Positions 1 through 13,931 of a stretch of DNA of 64,000 nucleotides are shown here, piece after piece. The notes beneath the pieces are model-generated. The model saw only the letters and a list, made by a program, of their open reading frames with translations, did not search any database and had not been told where the DNA came from. Position 1 is the first letter of the stretch. Each line of letters begins with the position of its first letter. The translations under genes were made by a program, and so were the position numbers. Source of the stretch: Takakia lepidozioides (Eukaryota > Streptophyta > Takakiopsida > Takakiales > Takakiaceae); contig CM060734.1 of assembly GCA_030704615.1 (NCBI GenBank), positions 51,786,042 through 51,850,041 of the forward strand, read 5' to 3'.

Positions 1-1470
1 TAAGAGAGGAGCAAACTCTCAGGGGAACCACAAGCAACTTGGTGGATAACAGCCTTATGCAGGTCTGGTTAGCACAAGGGCCCAAGAGGGCAAAGCACCA
101 CGAAAGCTCACCCAAAGCGAGATGAATGAGCTCAGACTGCAGGTGCAGAACATTGCCACAACTACTATAGACAATGTCTATAGTAGGATAGCAGAGTTAC
201 AAGAGGATGTAGACGGACTGCAGACTCAAGTGGAGGACCTCACTTCAAAACATCGACAAAAGAGTCTATATCCCTCAGGAACAGCTAATGGCTTCTTATT
301 TACAAGCCAGAACTTTGGCTTTTCAGTCTTCACAGGAGGTGCAGGAGATGCCAATGATACAAGAGCCAGTACCACCACCACAACAAGTCACTGTACCAGT
401 AGCTGAACCTGTTGTTACTACAACCACACACAGCCACCACAGCCTGAGGTATGGGGCAATGCTGCTTTTAACCCACCTAAAACTCCAGCTGCAAGGGAGT
501 ACAGTAGGGCTATGATTATGCCCTTCAACCAAATTCCCATCATGTTGGATTTGGCTTGGAAAGAATTAGTCCTCCGCAGTCATTCGCACATTACTACCAA
601 ATCATGCGTATCTGGCTGCCAGTGGCAACTAGGACTAAAGTTCTTCCGAACAATCGATATTGAGGATCATCACTTTGCACATACTGGCACGAGGCAGCAC
701 GTACCATGTTGAGGGAATTAATTGCTTTCCAGGTTGTACATGGACTCATTTATACCAAGACCAAGGAGGTAGCAAGTATTGTCATGGGATGCGGGTTATA
801 CTACGCTGCTTGTTTCTGGTACGTTATCACATTGAGCAACAAAAGATGCAAACACGCTTTCTGAGTTATTCCAGTGGAGATCATTGGGTATTACCTTCGG
901 TGCCACCTCATATGTACCTATATGACCCAAAAGTTATGATGCAAAGGATTCTCAATTCGTTCATGGTTTCAAGCGGCCTGAACAATTTGTCAACACAGAA
1001 ATTCGGCATTGATGATATTTTCTATAAGGGACATGTGGGGCATGGAAATACTTGCACGCTGCACCAGTAATTGGTACCCCCACTCACCTGGACAGACAAG
1101 GAGCTCAGTGTCTACACCAATTTTGTTGCTGTTCAGCGGTTACACCAAGTTGTAAAATATAAACTTCCAGACATGGTAGGACAACATTGTATGCCCCAGA
1201 GGATTCCACAAAAAGTTCGAAAATTAAAACACCTGAGAGGCGATGAGGATTCTGATACAACTGTTTCTTCACCAATTCTTTTGACATGGAGAAGACTATG
1301 CATTCAGATGGCAGAGAGAAGCGACGGGGGTCTCCTATGCCGGAAAGGTTACCTCGATATCAGCCTCCAGAGGGCCTCACTTATCCAGGTAGTTTATTCT
1401 CATAAAAAAACGAATGAAAAAAAAATCCCCCAAAAAAAAACATTTCGGGTCGGGGGAAATTAAACATGGC
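1..1470 (+). pseudogene. Degenerate coding stretch, unrecognised
   Basis: Several short plus-strand frames follow each other with frame changes. The first (about 122-260) reads as a heptad-patterned coiled coil rich in Leu, Val, Gln and Glu. The next is Pro/Thr/Val rich (288-420). Around 480-1060 there is a stretch with a globular composition, and 1190-1260 is basic then acidic (KVRKLKHLRGDEDSD). I do not recognise a family. The succession of coiled coil, Pro-rich linker and globular part would suit a decayed Gag-like or capsid-like protein, but no zinc knuckle or polymerase is present. It is cut by the window edge at the left and runs into a microsatellite at the right. Confidence 0.25.
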
Positions 1471-1484
1471 GTGAGAAAAGTTGT

Positions 1485-1712
1485 AACACAGCCCGTCACA
1501 GTCGTGCACAACAGGCACAGCACACACACAACACAGCCGTCACAACACAACACAGCCAACACAGCCCGTCACAGTCGTCACAGTCGTCACAGCAGACACA
1601 GCCGACACAGCCACACAGCCAGTCACAGCCCGACACAGCCAAACACAGTCGCACAGCCAGTCACAGCCCGTCACAGTTTCACACAGCCAGTCACAGCTTG
1701 ACACAGCTGTCA
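1485..1712. repeat. CACAGYC-type microsatellite
   Basis: About 230 bases built of variable-spaced CACAG units (CACAGTCGTCACAG, CACAGCCGACACAG and similar). The apparent Thr/His/Ser/Gln-rich reading frame over it is a by-product of the repeat, not a gene. Confidence 0.85.
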
Positions 1713-3479
1713 CGATCATAGGGAACGGAGAGCAGGACAGGGAACGACTGTGGGGAACAACACCTGCGAAGGGAACATGTTAGTTCACAGACGACGGTTA
1801 GTGAGGGAAACGGTTAGAACCACGGTAGGAAGATAAAGGGAGAAGCGGGGAATTTTGAGGGACATCATTCGGAGGAGGACTTCTTGGTCATTGAGGAGAG
1901 GGGATGGGGCAGAGATGAAGAACGGAAGTGAAGATAGAGAGATGATGAGTAGATGCTTGATATATGCAAGGCTGTAATGATATTGTAGAGCAGATTAGAG
2001 ACACAATGGCTTCGGCCTGATACCTGATAAATCATAATCGGATACTTTTACGATACAATCACACTGTGTAGAGAGATCTGAGTGAAGCTGTGGAATGAAT
2101 GGATGAGTTGATGGAATCCAATAGATTGATAAAGCAAACTGATACTTAATTATCAATGGTAAGATAGCTAACATGAATACCAAAAGGGAAACAAATAGGA
2201 AACACCCCCATGATACACTAGCTGTAGGTCATGACTGATTGTTCTGCGCGGGCTGAGTACTTAGAGATTTCCAACTCTTCTATCTTGGAGTTTCCGCCTC
2301 GAATAGCAAATGGATGGGTGAGTAAAAGCCGTGCGACAGGGACGTTGAAGCATAAAAGAGGAGAGCACTTCACTTGGGAAGAAAGTGAAGCATTGGAGAA
2401 CGAGGCTGATGCCTGGCAGTCTGAAAAGGAAAGGCGGTTGTGGGAAACCCTGCCAAGACAACCATATGGAGAGAATCAAGCAGGTGGGAACTGCCCTTCA
2501 TTGGGGTGGTGCAAACAAGAGCAAGACCAGAAGCTGAACCACATGAGAAGATAGTGTGTCATCACAGATGGAGACCCTGGAAAATGCTCTGCCCAGGAGA
2601 TGAAGAACATTAGGCAACTAGAAACGTGGGGGCCGGCTGAATATGCTCTGCAGTCAACTTGGCTTGTTGAATGCTTGCATAAGAGATGAGGGGTTGCTGT
2701 CAGTACACGACATTGAGTTCATCAAATCCTACAACAGCCCACCATCGCTGCCCACTGCTTACAAACTGCCACAAAAAACAGTTTCACAGGACTTACAGAT
2801 GATTGGTGGAAGGCAAGGCCCCTCGCCATGGGCCAGATTAATTGTATGTTGCAGCCCAAAACAACGACGAGAAGTCATCTAGGGCAACAAACCCCATCTT
2901 GGCAGCGTCTTTTGTGTGAGAGAAGTCAAGCTGAACCTGCCCATCATATCGAGTGGGATGGACCAGATGTAAAGCTACCAAGCCAACCACACTCATATTC
3001 ACACTCAAGCAACATAAGCTGGAGCCATTTTCAGATTATGAGTACCCGTGTTTTAAGAATACTCCTTCTTCAACTTGCGGTGAACGGGCAGAAAACTTCA
3101 CAATGTGCAGCAGATTAATGGACCAAGATGCGGAGCTGAATTGGGTATCCACTTGGGCAATGTTGGTTTCAAAACCTCGTTCCATCCATGCGTTTTGAAG
3201 ATCTGGCTTGAATGGGCACACTCCGGCAGTGGAAGGCTCATGGAGTAATGATTTTGGGCTGATATGCATGCTGACATGCCATGCCGGTGCAAAGAACAGC
3301 GTTCTGAGTGGTGATTGTGATCTCAAAATCTGCCCCTGCATTCAAGCTGATTTCTCTCTCGAGCAGAGCCGCCTTGTGGATGTTCCAGCTAGTGTCCAAA
3401 AACAGCTCAAGTGCAAGGCAACAACATCAGCAAGGCATGGTTAGCTAAGCAAGGTCATGGTGGAGAGGCATTTGAACTC
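1713..3479. other. No recognisable gene
   Basis: Only short unsupported frames are seen. A plus-strand frame at 2231-2554 (107 aa) is rich in Glu/Lys/Trp in its second half, and frames at 2643-3198 overlap each other in different phases. None shows a motif I can name. Confidence 0.4.
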
Positions 3480-4345
3480 TCTGAACGTAATGGACTTCAC
3501 CCCCTCCCACATCAACTGCTCATAGGTCTCCAAAACCTGCAATCCCCGCCCCTGTTGTGCATGTCCTGCGATCATCACTTTCCACGACACCACATTTTGC
3601 TCAACCATATTGTTGAACACTCCCTATCCAAAAGGGTATTCATGTTCAGAATGGCATCTACCACAATTCCAGTTTTGACGATGCAACCATGGACCTCTTT
3701 GCCCTTCTCCAACAGGCTCGCACATGCACTACAAACACAAACAATTGTAATGTGCTCGGGCTTCACCCCCTAGACCCACATCATTTGCTCATAGGTCTCC
3801 AAAACCCGCAATCCCCGCCCATGTTGTGCATGTCCTGCGATCATCACGTTCCACCACACCACATTTCGCTCAGCCATATTGTTGAACAGTCCTTGTCCAC
3901 AAGGGAATGCTCCCACGTTTGGCATACATGTCGACGAGGTATTGTTACATCTGGTACAGTTCCAGCTTTGACGATGTCACGATGGACCTCTTTGCCCTTT
4001 ACCAAGTCTCCAGGGCTGCCAGGTTTGCACATGCATTGCAAACACAAATGAACGTGACCCGGTCAGACTGCACCCCTTCTCGTAACATTTGCTCATATGT
4101 CTCCAATGCCCTCATCCTGCACACATGCTGGCCATATCTTGCGAGATTCAGCGTGTTCCTTGAGACAACATCTAGTTCAGCCATGTTATTAAACTCTCCC
4201 TTCGCAACTTCATAGGTCTCCAAAGCCTCCATCCCACGTCCTTGCTGTGCATACCCTGCAAGCATCGCACTCCACGACACTACATCTCGACAAAATAGGC
4301 TGAAATAGCTCGAAGAAGAAGGTGCCCTCACCACATTGTCCTCTA
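3480..4345 (-). pseudogene. PPR (PLS-type) protein pseudogene
   Basis: Minus-strand frames carry the signature of plant pentatricopeptide repeat proteins, which bind RNA in organelles. Near 4.30 kb is RDVVSWSAMLAGYAQQGR, followed by the ALETYEQMLREGVQ and DRVTFICVCNACANLAALE types of helix. Then come GKEVHRDIVKAGTV (about 4.0 kb) and, in a second unit, EHITIVCVCSACASLLEKGKEVHG (about 3.7 kb). Two copies of a roughly 280-bp unit (3485-3765 and 3760-4040) are recognisably similar at the DNA level, as expected for tandem P-L-S motifs. The frame changes several times and stops occur (for example after KMWCRGK at about 3575), so no intact PPR protein can be made. No start, organelle transit peptide or E/DYW tail is visible. 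Confidence 0.75.
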
Positions 4346-7300
4346 CCTTGTGTCATGACCCATTGCGGATTAGACTGACCATGAACCCAAGAAGACCTCT
4401 TGTGCGTGCTGCTTGTATCTGTAGTAAGGTAATGTGGGATTGGTTCGTAAGAACCATCACGGTGCAGCTGAGCGGGCAAAGATTAAAATATGGGCTGCTA
4501 AGACCAAGCTGATTCCCCCAAGAACATTGTGATCATCAAGAAGAATACCAAATCATGGTACAAAGGGGAGCCAAGAGCCCACATTTGCACAGAATGCGCC
4601 CTTGACGCCATAAACGCTTGCAACAACAGGACATGGGCCTCGATTTGGTCTTCGTCCTTCTCGCATCACTTGCTCGTCTCTCTCTCAAGCCTCCATCCCT
4701 CTCCCAACACTTAGACAAATTCAGGCAAAGGACAAAGTTACTCTTCCACCCTTAGATCATTTTACATCCGACGATTAGAACAAACTCTACGAGCCACACA
4801 AGCCCTAAAATACATTAAAATATTCCACGTCATGAGCCATGTGGAGCACTTATAAAAATTCCATTTTTGAATAGGGTGTGCAATGAATGCCTAGTTGTTA
4901 AGAGTCGTTCTCTAGTGCTTAAAACCACTTGTAATTGTTGTTTAAGAAAAAAAAAACAATTTACGTAATTGAATTAAATCGCCGCGAATATTGCGCCGAC
5001 TGCGGAGTCATTGATGCAACTTCTATCCGCCATTAGAAATGCGAATTTATCCGTTACGACTGTGCAGTAGTAACAAACATCTCAAAGTTGTTCCCTCAGT
5101 GGTTTTGGACATGCAGTCGATTCGGAAAAGACACGAATGCTTCTAGTGCTGCTCTTCCGATGTTTCCAATTGATCTCCTCTTCATGTTCGGCCAGAAAAG
5201 GTGAAGGGCTTGGCGAATCACCAGTTAGGAGGTGGTCAAGTGATCCAACTAGGATGATCCGAAGACTGTGTGCAAGGGATGTCGTGGTGCGTCCAAGCAT
5301 CATCAAAGCTCGAGAGGAGAACTCTCCGTTTGTCTTCAGCACATTTGCATAATGCCAGAATCTGAAGCATTTCCCACAATTTCCTTCGCCTAACAAACCA
5401 ACTTCCAAATGCACCACAGACTCAAAAAACAAACGCTTTGCCTTACCTGACAAGAGAGCCAAATTTCATTTGATGAAAGATCGAGAGAAAGAGTAGTAGA
5501 ATAAGAACAATCAAACTGTTTCCATGTAGCAAAGAAGACATGAATCTTAGACCAAATGTGTCGGGGAAAAAAAGACAATACACCACAAAGAAACCAAAGC
5601 TGCAAGGTCAATGATGGCGAGGTCACCCAATACTGATATTTGGACTCGATGTATAAATCCAGAAAATTAAGTAAGAATCGAGAATAGAAAATAGTCTACC
5701 GGTATTTTTGAGTTCTCAAGTTATGAACAATCCATCGTTACAACAGTTAGCATTGAGGGAGACACACTCTAAACCTCACAATTCCAGAATGATATTGCAT
5801 AGAATGAACGTAGAACGTTATTTCACACAAAATCCTATGAAATGGAGGATATGCAAAGACTTTAAAAAAATTCAATGTCACTATTGCTGTCTGTCAAGTT
5901 TTGGGATTTTCATCTGTATATCCAAGTTGTCTGAAGATTTAACTGTTGTATCATATTCCATATCATCAACAAAGTTTGGCTCAACAATAGTGGACATCAA
6001 ATTTCCAAGTGTCTTTGCCCATCCTCCATTTCTATGGGAATTTGTGTGAAATAATGTTCTACAGTCACTCCCGCACTCCACCTTGTTATGGAGCTCCAAT
6101 AACCAATGAGTCATAGCCAGGCCACACATGACGGATGCAAAGCCTCAACGCAGTTCCCATAACGTAGGACCTTGGCACACAGCGGTGTCAGGCCGTTCCT
6201 AAATGCCGGCGGGGCGTCCGCTCGACGTAGTTTTCTAACGCAGGAGAACCTGCGTTATGCAAATGGAAATGCGTTCCTTGAGAGCTGCAACCTGTAGTAG
6301 GACGCCACCAATGTGGAAAGGCGCCATGAGAGAAAAAAAAGGAAGAAATAACGTTATAGTGACGTCACCCTTTGCCTTGTTGGATCTTAGCAACCAATCC
6401 CTGCTCTTGAAACTGGGTCCCACCAAGGAGCCAACAAGGAAAGATGGGGCTTGTGTGGCCGCTCTCCTTGCAACGTTGGGAAGACGCCGTTCTTCGACGT
6501 GCATCCTGCCAACGGAGGCAAATGGTATGTGTGGCTTGGCTATCAATGGATAGGAAATACCAATATTTTCTTCCAAAAAACCGGGATAAATTCCTAAAGA
6601 ATTTTCCCGACAGGGCGAAAGGCCACTAAGATTTCATTTAGGACTTCCCTTAATGGGGGGAATGGTTTCATTGGTTGATGGAACTCACATGTAGTAGTGC
6701 TTACAGCGGACACCGTTCACCAAGTTGGGGAACTCCACTCCCCGTAGTGTTTCCAATTGTAAGGAACCAGTCAAAAACAGTCTTGACCAGATATGGTCCC
6801 ATCCACACTGAGTTGAACTTGGCCATGAACTCCTCGTTCCGACTATCGAATAACACCAAATCCCCTGGGTCGAAAATCATCTTTTTGCGCTTTGGACGAG
6901 TGACTTTAGTTTTGAAAACAGTTATTGAACCACAAACATGCGTCGCTTTGCTCCTCCCTCACTATTCATATAATTCAATTCATATTTTTCCATGACCACT
7001 GCCCAGACCATACAATTCTAAACTAATGAGAAAATACGAACCATTAGTTCGGGCCTTCACCAACATGGTTTGCACACCCCCCATTAAATATTAGTACTGT
7101 AGGCATCAAGTTGACGCCCATAACAACAATATGGGGCAGGTATGGCCTTTGGTGTGACCAACATATGGAAAACTTGAGCATTGGATAGCAGAACAAATGT
7201 TGTGCGAATTTATGTCCATAAAAGGCCCAAAATTTGGCCAATTTTGGAACTTAAAAGCTTATGCTATATCTAAACTACTTAATCTAATCCCCTTGTGATT

Positions 7301-10300
7301 TTTTTTGGCATGTTAAATTAAAGAGCTACCTACCTTACTAAATTGGTAGTGGTAGTGAATTTGGTAGGTGCTTAAATTATCAGCTTTGGGTCATACCAGC
7401 ACAATTGAGTATCATGTTGAAATGGAAGTCTACACATGTGGAGGTTCTATCATATTTCTGTCACATTTCCATGCAGCTCCATGCAAGGTTTGAATGTGAC
7501 TCCCTCAATGCTAGCTGTTCTACAACATGGGCCATTCTAAACTCAAAAATAGCGGTAGACTATTTTCTATCTTCAAAATATGGAAATTTAGACATACTTG
7601 TGTCCACCCCCATAAATATAGGTGGACTCTTTTCCACCTCCTATAAGCCAAATCATGCCAAAAATTTAAGATGTATACATTACAGATTTCATGCAAATAG
7701 ACAGACAATTGCATATACAAACTAGAACACGAAACATGGAACCAACCGAGGAACATTAAGAAAAGAACACAAAACCAAATCCCTTCCAGCAAACCACCCC
7801 ATTCAAGTAGGTTGCACAGTAGTGTTCATAAAAGAGAGTTATTGGACTACCAACGCACACATTTGGATGGCTATGGTTCACCACAGCTTGTCGACGATAT
7901 ACCATTCCTCAATTGGATCATATCTCTGCCTGTACTTTTTCCCAAGTATGGCAATACATGTTTTCCCTGTAACAAACTATACCAACCTGTAACCGTTCAG
8001 ATTTCTTCTCATAGACACATAGACACCCTTCCACTCTCCACTCCTGTTTTTGCTCTGTCGAACTGGGCACAAGGTCTGGCCATGAGCAAGCAGACGCCAA
8101 TGAACCCACTATTACTTCAATCACAGCTTCACTTAGAGCAAGAGAGAAGGTCCAGATATGAGGAATCAGGAAGGAATCTACTCAAGAGAATGTTTGGTGA
8201 TAGGAGAACAACAAAAGAATTGACGAGTACTACACCCATCACTTACACCTTGACATGTTATGCAATTGCAAAAAGGACTCTGCTTCTGGCACCTGTGGTT
8301 GGCCAAACATAAACACCTCCCTTAATCCATTGCACACTTCAGCCACCAAGGACACTGGCTATCCTTGTGAACTCATGGCTAACAGGAAGGGGGGCTGAAT
8401 CCGGACAGCGGCTGCTGAGTGAGGCTACTACCAAAATTGTTACCCACCTACCTTCCTTGCCAAAGTACACTCGTAGTTTTCGCAGCTTGCATCAGCAGCA
8501 CCTGTGATGAAGTCAGCTGATCAAGTGACATCCATTTGCTTGTTGATCTCTCTCTCCTCTGTCCACAGAAACTATATGCAATGTTGATCTGCAAAATAGG
8601 CAAATCCCACGATATCCTGTTGCGCTCAAACCACTGAGAGAATTGTTCCAATGTGGATTGGCTGTGTACTCTAGAGACCAAGGATTTGACCACATACCTG
8701 CACTCAACGATCTTACTCTTCCATTGCAAACTTACTGAAGGAATGCATGGGCACTTCAAACCTTCAGAGAACCTCCAATGCCAAGGCAGGGTACAGCACA
8801 CTCAAGTACATATACACCTCACATGAGGCAGCTAAAAGGGATAAATATGAATGTACAGAGGCACCACGACCGAGGAAATGGGAAACCCACTGTTTAGAGA
8901 GATGCGAGGCAACCCAATTGCAGAGAATGGTTCTATGTTTTCCCTTGCTGCAGTGAGTACTCGAAGTCCTCTGACATGGCATGAACACTGAAACCACCTG
9001 AGATACTCTGGCAAGGCATTTAAGATGCACCAGCCTGCCATTGATGTCCTTTCAAAAGAAGAAAGGAAAGGGTGCCGCGGGGGCCTAGAAATGATCCTTC
9101 TAGAGGAAAGTTTTGTAGTTTATTCCCCAATCCAGTTTTCCCCAGGTGGGTTATTTGGAAAGTGTAGGCAATCCAATGTTACTAACACAAATTGGTAACA
9201 CAAAGTGGTGTTGTGGTGAAGATATTTGTGGGTAAGATGCAGCACCTCTATGTAGGGCGTCTGTTCGCAGGCACAGAGAATGTTTAGCTTTCATCTCCTG
9301 AAACTCCATACTTATGTGAGAATGTTGGCAATTTCTATTCTTTTTGCACTGTCTCAAAATGTAGCTCTTATTCTCGACTGTCAGGTTGTGCGTTGGGCAA
9401 TGGGAAAATTATGTTCCGCTTTGCACTAGACTATAGAGAGACCTGTTGGATCAGGCTTTCAAGTCTGGGTGACCATCTTACAGGTTGATGAATTGACTAG
9501 GAAAATGTGGGAGGGAAGGACCTGGAAGGTCATGAACTAATGTATGAAGAGAGAGAGATTTAGGGCTTGTCTTGTCTTGACAAGAAAGGATCTGTCTATT
9601 TCAGACTAGACCAAAAACATTTAGACATCATAGCCTTCAAAGAAGGCACCATCACATTTCCTCGTGATCCAGACCCAACATTGACTCCATTTCCATAGAG
9701 GTGATCGGGGTGGTTGGGGTGTCCTTTGTAATCAAATACAGTAGTAGATTTGCCATAGGGATATGCACAATGGTTCACAATTTTTAATGAACAGTTAATA
9801 CTGGTCCATGATCAAGTAGGAGATAGCTATGTGTAATCCAAATAGCTGCTATGTCATATAAAGATTTTACATATTTTATCACATAGCTGCTAAGCATCAT
9901 TGTGTTGCATTTTGTTTTCAAACAACACCTCTATCAAGTCAATGCATACTTACCACTGACATGCTCTACAGGAAACTTGATCAAAGAGCTCAGAACTTTG
10001 ACAACTTAGGTTCCGACAATGAGCTCATGATAACAAACCTCATAGTCATATATCGTAACAATGCACTAAATCACTAACCTAGCAGATTGGAAAAATCTAA
10101 TGAGTATAGTTTAGATCCCTTGAGAGGGCAACCCATTTATATTCTTTCCTGAAGTCCACTCTTAGGTAGTGGCACCACAACATTAGATGCTCACTGCAAG
10201 TAAGCAACCTTCTAATATCTGCAAGACAACTCCATATCCAGCTCTGTGATTTCAGACACAAACCCAAAATTCATGGAAGAAGAGAGGCCCTCACCTGCAC

Positions 10301-10670
10301 CCGTCCCAAAAGACACCACAAGCATATGATGTGGGTCAGTGAGGATGTGCGAGGTCAATGGCAAGCCTCTTACGTGCTATAGCTTTTCAATGTGAATCGG
10401 TAGGTATAATATCCAATATCAGAGCATAAACCACTTGGACACAAGTGCAATTGAGCAATTCAAAATTATACAAAGACAATCTTGCACGATCCTTAGAAAG
10501 ATCATATATTGCAGTGAGAGCCTGGTAAACTCGGAGCTCTAAACTACCTAGAAAAACTATGACAGACAATGGTATCACTATGCTACCATCTGATCTGAGG
10601 CATCTCCTACTTGCAAGTTAGCAGCTACCATCTGTTGACTGGACCTCAACCCTCTGTCGCTGTTTCTCCA
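4346..10670. other. Gene-poor region
   Basis: More than 6 kb without a recognisable gene. The longest open frame is 7812-8312 on the plus strand (166 aa, no motif). Minus-strand frames at 5082-5626, 5881-6129 and 8448-8801 are of ordinary composition and match nothing I know. The stretch 6900-7800 and 9780-10600 is AT-rich. I see no RNA genes here. Confidence 0.4.
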
Positions 10671-10674
10671 TTTG

Positions 10675-10712
10675 CCTCTCTCTCTCTCTCTCTCTCTCTC
10701 TCGTTCTCTCTC
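10675..10712. repeat. (CT)n microsatellite
   Basis: Uninterrupted CT dinucleotides followed by a short degenerate CTCTCTC tail, inside an otherwise featureless region. Confidence 0.9.
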
Positions 10713-12045
10713 ATGCTTTTGAAAGTAGCACATATTTGTTTCTTATATTTCTCTCTCAGGAGAAATTTGATAGATTATCAATTCTTTCTTATGCCAAAGT
10801 GGAATTAGGGTTTTGTGCCTTCCACTATCTGCTACTACGACATACATGGTCTGCGAAGACAGAAAGGAGAGTGGTACTTCCGTGCAGGTTCCTAACGAAC
10901 CAACATTGCATTTGATGGCGAACTAATATATGATAGTTTATGCTAGGCCCTGTAGCAGCAGCATACTGGAGTATATATCTTCTACATGATCTGGTCAATG
11001 TACAAAGCTTTTCTGATTGGTGTACTGTATCCTATGCCTTGGTGTCAGAATTAGGAAACCCAAAATGAGAACAAAGTTAGTACCAACCCCTTGACTCTTG
11101 ATTCAGTCGAGTCAATGGCACTCCTTACTTCCAGCCACTTGACTCTAAGAAGTCAAATTAGTGATACTGATCAAGATTATGAACTGCTAACATGCACTAT
11201 ATGAACAAGGTAAGTATGACAGAAACAGTACTTCTGTCACAATCTTCTGACCACGAGAAGCCTCTGGAAGCTGCTAAGGAATGAGCGCTCTTTCCACATC
11301 ATCAGTGGGGCCACATCATCAGTAAGAGGGGTAAAGACCGTCATCCAAATGGGAATCCACAATCTTTTGGAAATCGACCATCACAAGTATTACCAGGGCT
11401 CCATGTGAGCATAATAGAATTTCTAAGCCCTAGCAAGTATATATCAGCTATGATGAACTCAATGAATAGTGACTTCAAATTCAACCTAACGGGTTGTGAG
11501 CACCGCATCAAGTGTAATTTTGTACCCACATGTATGAGCGCTGTATCTCATGTCAGATATCACCATCGCATCCTAATTAACACACACCACCAGCACTTTC
11601 ATTTCTCAAAAACCGTTGGCGAAAAACCCTATGCCTCAGCCTCGGGGCTTTCAAAATTGGGGGGTTGCTATTCCATGAGCTCATGAGCGGGCATGGCTCA
11701 CCCATGAGCAGCCAAGTAACACACTACGAATAAATGCAGGTTTTTTTTTGGCCCAAAACGATAAAATAATTGAAAGTAGTATAAGAAGAGTAGGTTTTCA
11801 AAGATTTCCGCGCTCATGCCGGAAGCACTCCACTCACAAGTACCAGTATCCGCTCATGACTTGGAGCCCAAGCTCATCGACCGCCAGCCCAGGTCATAGA
11901 AAAACAGAATTTTTGGCCAGTAACGACACCGAAATTACCCCAGAGGAAGAGACGCAAGTGGAATTAGGATCCGGGTTTGCAGACTCCAGAAACGCAATGG
12001 CGACCTGTAACCGTGGATAGTACTGTTGCAGAAGTGCAGGATGGT
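10713..12045. other. No recognisable gene
   Basis: Short frames only. Nothing with a recognisable domain or RNA gene signature was found. Confidence 0.35.
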
Positions 12046-12395
12046 TGGGTATAATGGGGCCGTAATTGGGCACAGGAAAAGAAATAGCCGGCTGAAGGCT
12101 CGGGAGTGAAGCCAATAACGGTGCCGAAATTGGGCTCCGCCAACCAAATACCCGACTGAAGCCTCCGGAGTGCAGTCAATAACGGCGCCGAAATTGGGGT
12201 CCAGAAACCAAATACCCTGCTGAAGCCTCTGGAGTGCAACCAATAACGGTGCCGAAATTGGGCACCGGAAACCAAATTCCCAGCTGAAGCTTCCGTAGTC
12301 CATCCAATAACGGTGCCGAAATTGGGTTCCGGAGAATAAATACCCGGCTTACAACAACGGAGTTTTGCCAATAATGGCGCCGAAATTGAGGATAG
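12046..12395. repeat. 64-bp tandem repeat, about 5.5 copies
   Basis: A unit starting GTGCCGAAATTGGG and ending CCAATAACG recurs with a constant 64-base spacing. Copies begin near 12120, 12184, 12248, 12312 and 12376, with a more diverged copy at about 12050. Divergence between copies is moderate. A single isolated relic of the same core (CAATAACGGCGCTGAAAT) appears at about 13583. Because 64 is not a multiple of three, the long minus-strand frames crossing the array translate the same unit in successive phases, which argues that they are not coding. Confidence 0.85.
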
Positions 12396-12863
12396 GGCCG
12401 ACAACTGCCAGATGCAAATTGTCCTAAAACTAGTGCGGATTTGTTTAATAAAAGCACACATGTGGGAGGAAATTCAAGTTCTGGCGCATACGACATTGGC
12501 AGTGCAACAATGATATTTCCCTCTTCCGCCGGCATCGCTCTCATTTTGCTCTTCAATCTTCTCTTCTGTGCCCATCTCCTCTCTGCTCTGTGTTCTTGCT
12601 GTGTCGTGAGGCCATGTCATGCCCGAATCACATCTAGCGACGCCAGACGGGACTCATTGCCCCAAAAGCAGACGACATCATTGTCTTCCTAGATGTTTAC
12701 AGGGACGATCCTCGACTTATCCAGCTGAGAGCAATGGAGTTTCTTCCAGGATTGCACGATTTTCCTGGACCCCGGCTGGGGAGCAGGTGGTTCCTGCGCA
12801 TCATGGACCTAGATTTTCCGCTTGACTGGGAGCCGAACAGATCACGCACAACTGTATCGCTGA

Positions 12864-13166
12864 AACTGTTGCGAGTGGACGTATGATGAGTGCATAGGTG
12901 AAAACTTCACGCGTGGATGGACTGGCTCGGAAAGTGGGGACATTCTCTTCAGTTATGAGGATGAGGATGAGGATGAAGTGAACACAGGGCCCAGTGTGAA
13001 AATGTCCTTCTACAAAGGGGGCGCTGTTGATAAACACGACATCCTCGTTAGTTTCAACCGGGCGACAGAAACCGCTGACATTTTGTTCAAATATCGGTAC
13101 CCGATCACTCAGGAGGTCCTTGAGAGGCCAGTTCGAGTTCCTTCTTCTTGGGCGAGGGGACCATAG
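12864..13166 (+). CDS. Hypothetical open stretch
   Basis: A frame of about 100 codons, open from 12864 and ending in TAG at 13164. It has a Cys/Trp-rich start (CCEWTYDECIGENF), an acidic Glu-Asp run encoded by GATGAG repeats (about 12955-12980) and a plausibly globular C-terminal part (KHDILVSFNRATETADILFK). It has no ATG at its beginning, so it could be an exon. I do not recognise a family, and no partner exons could be identified. Confidence 0.2.
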   Translation, partial: NCCEWTYDECIGENFTRGWTGSESGDILFSYEDEDEDEVNTGPSVKMSFYKGGAVDKHDILVSFNRATETADILFKYRYPITQEVLERPVRVPSSWARGP

Positions 13167-13931
13167 GTCTTGCATGCTAGAGTAGACATGTTTCGACTCG
13201 CGGACACTCATGGCACATACATTTTCCTCCAAAAATCAAGTAGCTCCCCTGTGCCATATGAGGAATATACATGCTTGGATAATCTTCTGTAAAGGTTTTT
13301 TGCAATTCACTGCCAGTATGCTGGGACGTGTCCTTTGTCGTATGGATTGCTGTGTGCACAAGGTGCAGTATGCAAATGCTGGAATGTGCAGTAGGACCCT
13401 TCCCACTGGGACACAGAACTTGCAATCTTGTAAAGACATCACATTTGCAGAATAGTGTCAATGTATTGGTAGTAAATCGGAGTCTTCTCATAAAGGTGGA
13501 TGAAAACGCCAGGATGGGCTGCGGAATCACCACAAAATGAATGAAGAGCAGTAACAAGGAAACACTATGCAGTATACAGACCAATAACGGCGCTGAAATA
13601 GGCCACAATGTCCGTGTATCTCCACACAATATATGCTTTCCTTGGATCCATTAATAGACATAACCAAAATTAAAAAAACATGTCCACGCCATTCACGGCC
13701 AAAAACCACATTATCATGTGTTGCGGCACCGAAATGCACCTGAAGCCATGGCGGCGCGGTACCACCAAATGTATAATTCCTGACAAAAAATTAGGGTGCA
13801 AGAAGATGAATGTAATACAATTGGGTGGGAATGTTAGTTGCACATGTCCATAAAATATAGTTGCGCCGCTATTGCAACAATGAAAGTGGCTTGAACTGTC
13901 TTGCCACTTTCTCCTTCCCAAATGTGGAATG

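Noticed and set aside
1414-1701. Thr/His/Ser-rich open frame
   Set aside because: Produced by the CACAG microsatellite.
7812-8312. 166-aa plus-strand open frame
   Set aside because: No recognisable motif, no coding-like composition and no supporting neighbours in a gene-poor region.
11894-12556. Overlapping minus-strand frames with repeated NFGTVIG-like peptides
   Set aside because: They are translations of the 64-bp tandem repeat in successive phases, not a repeat protein.
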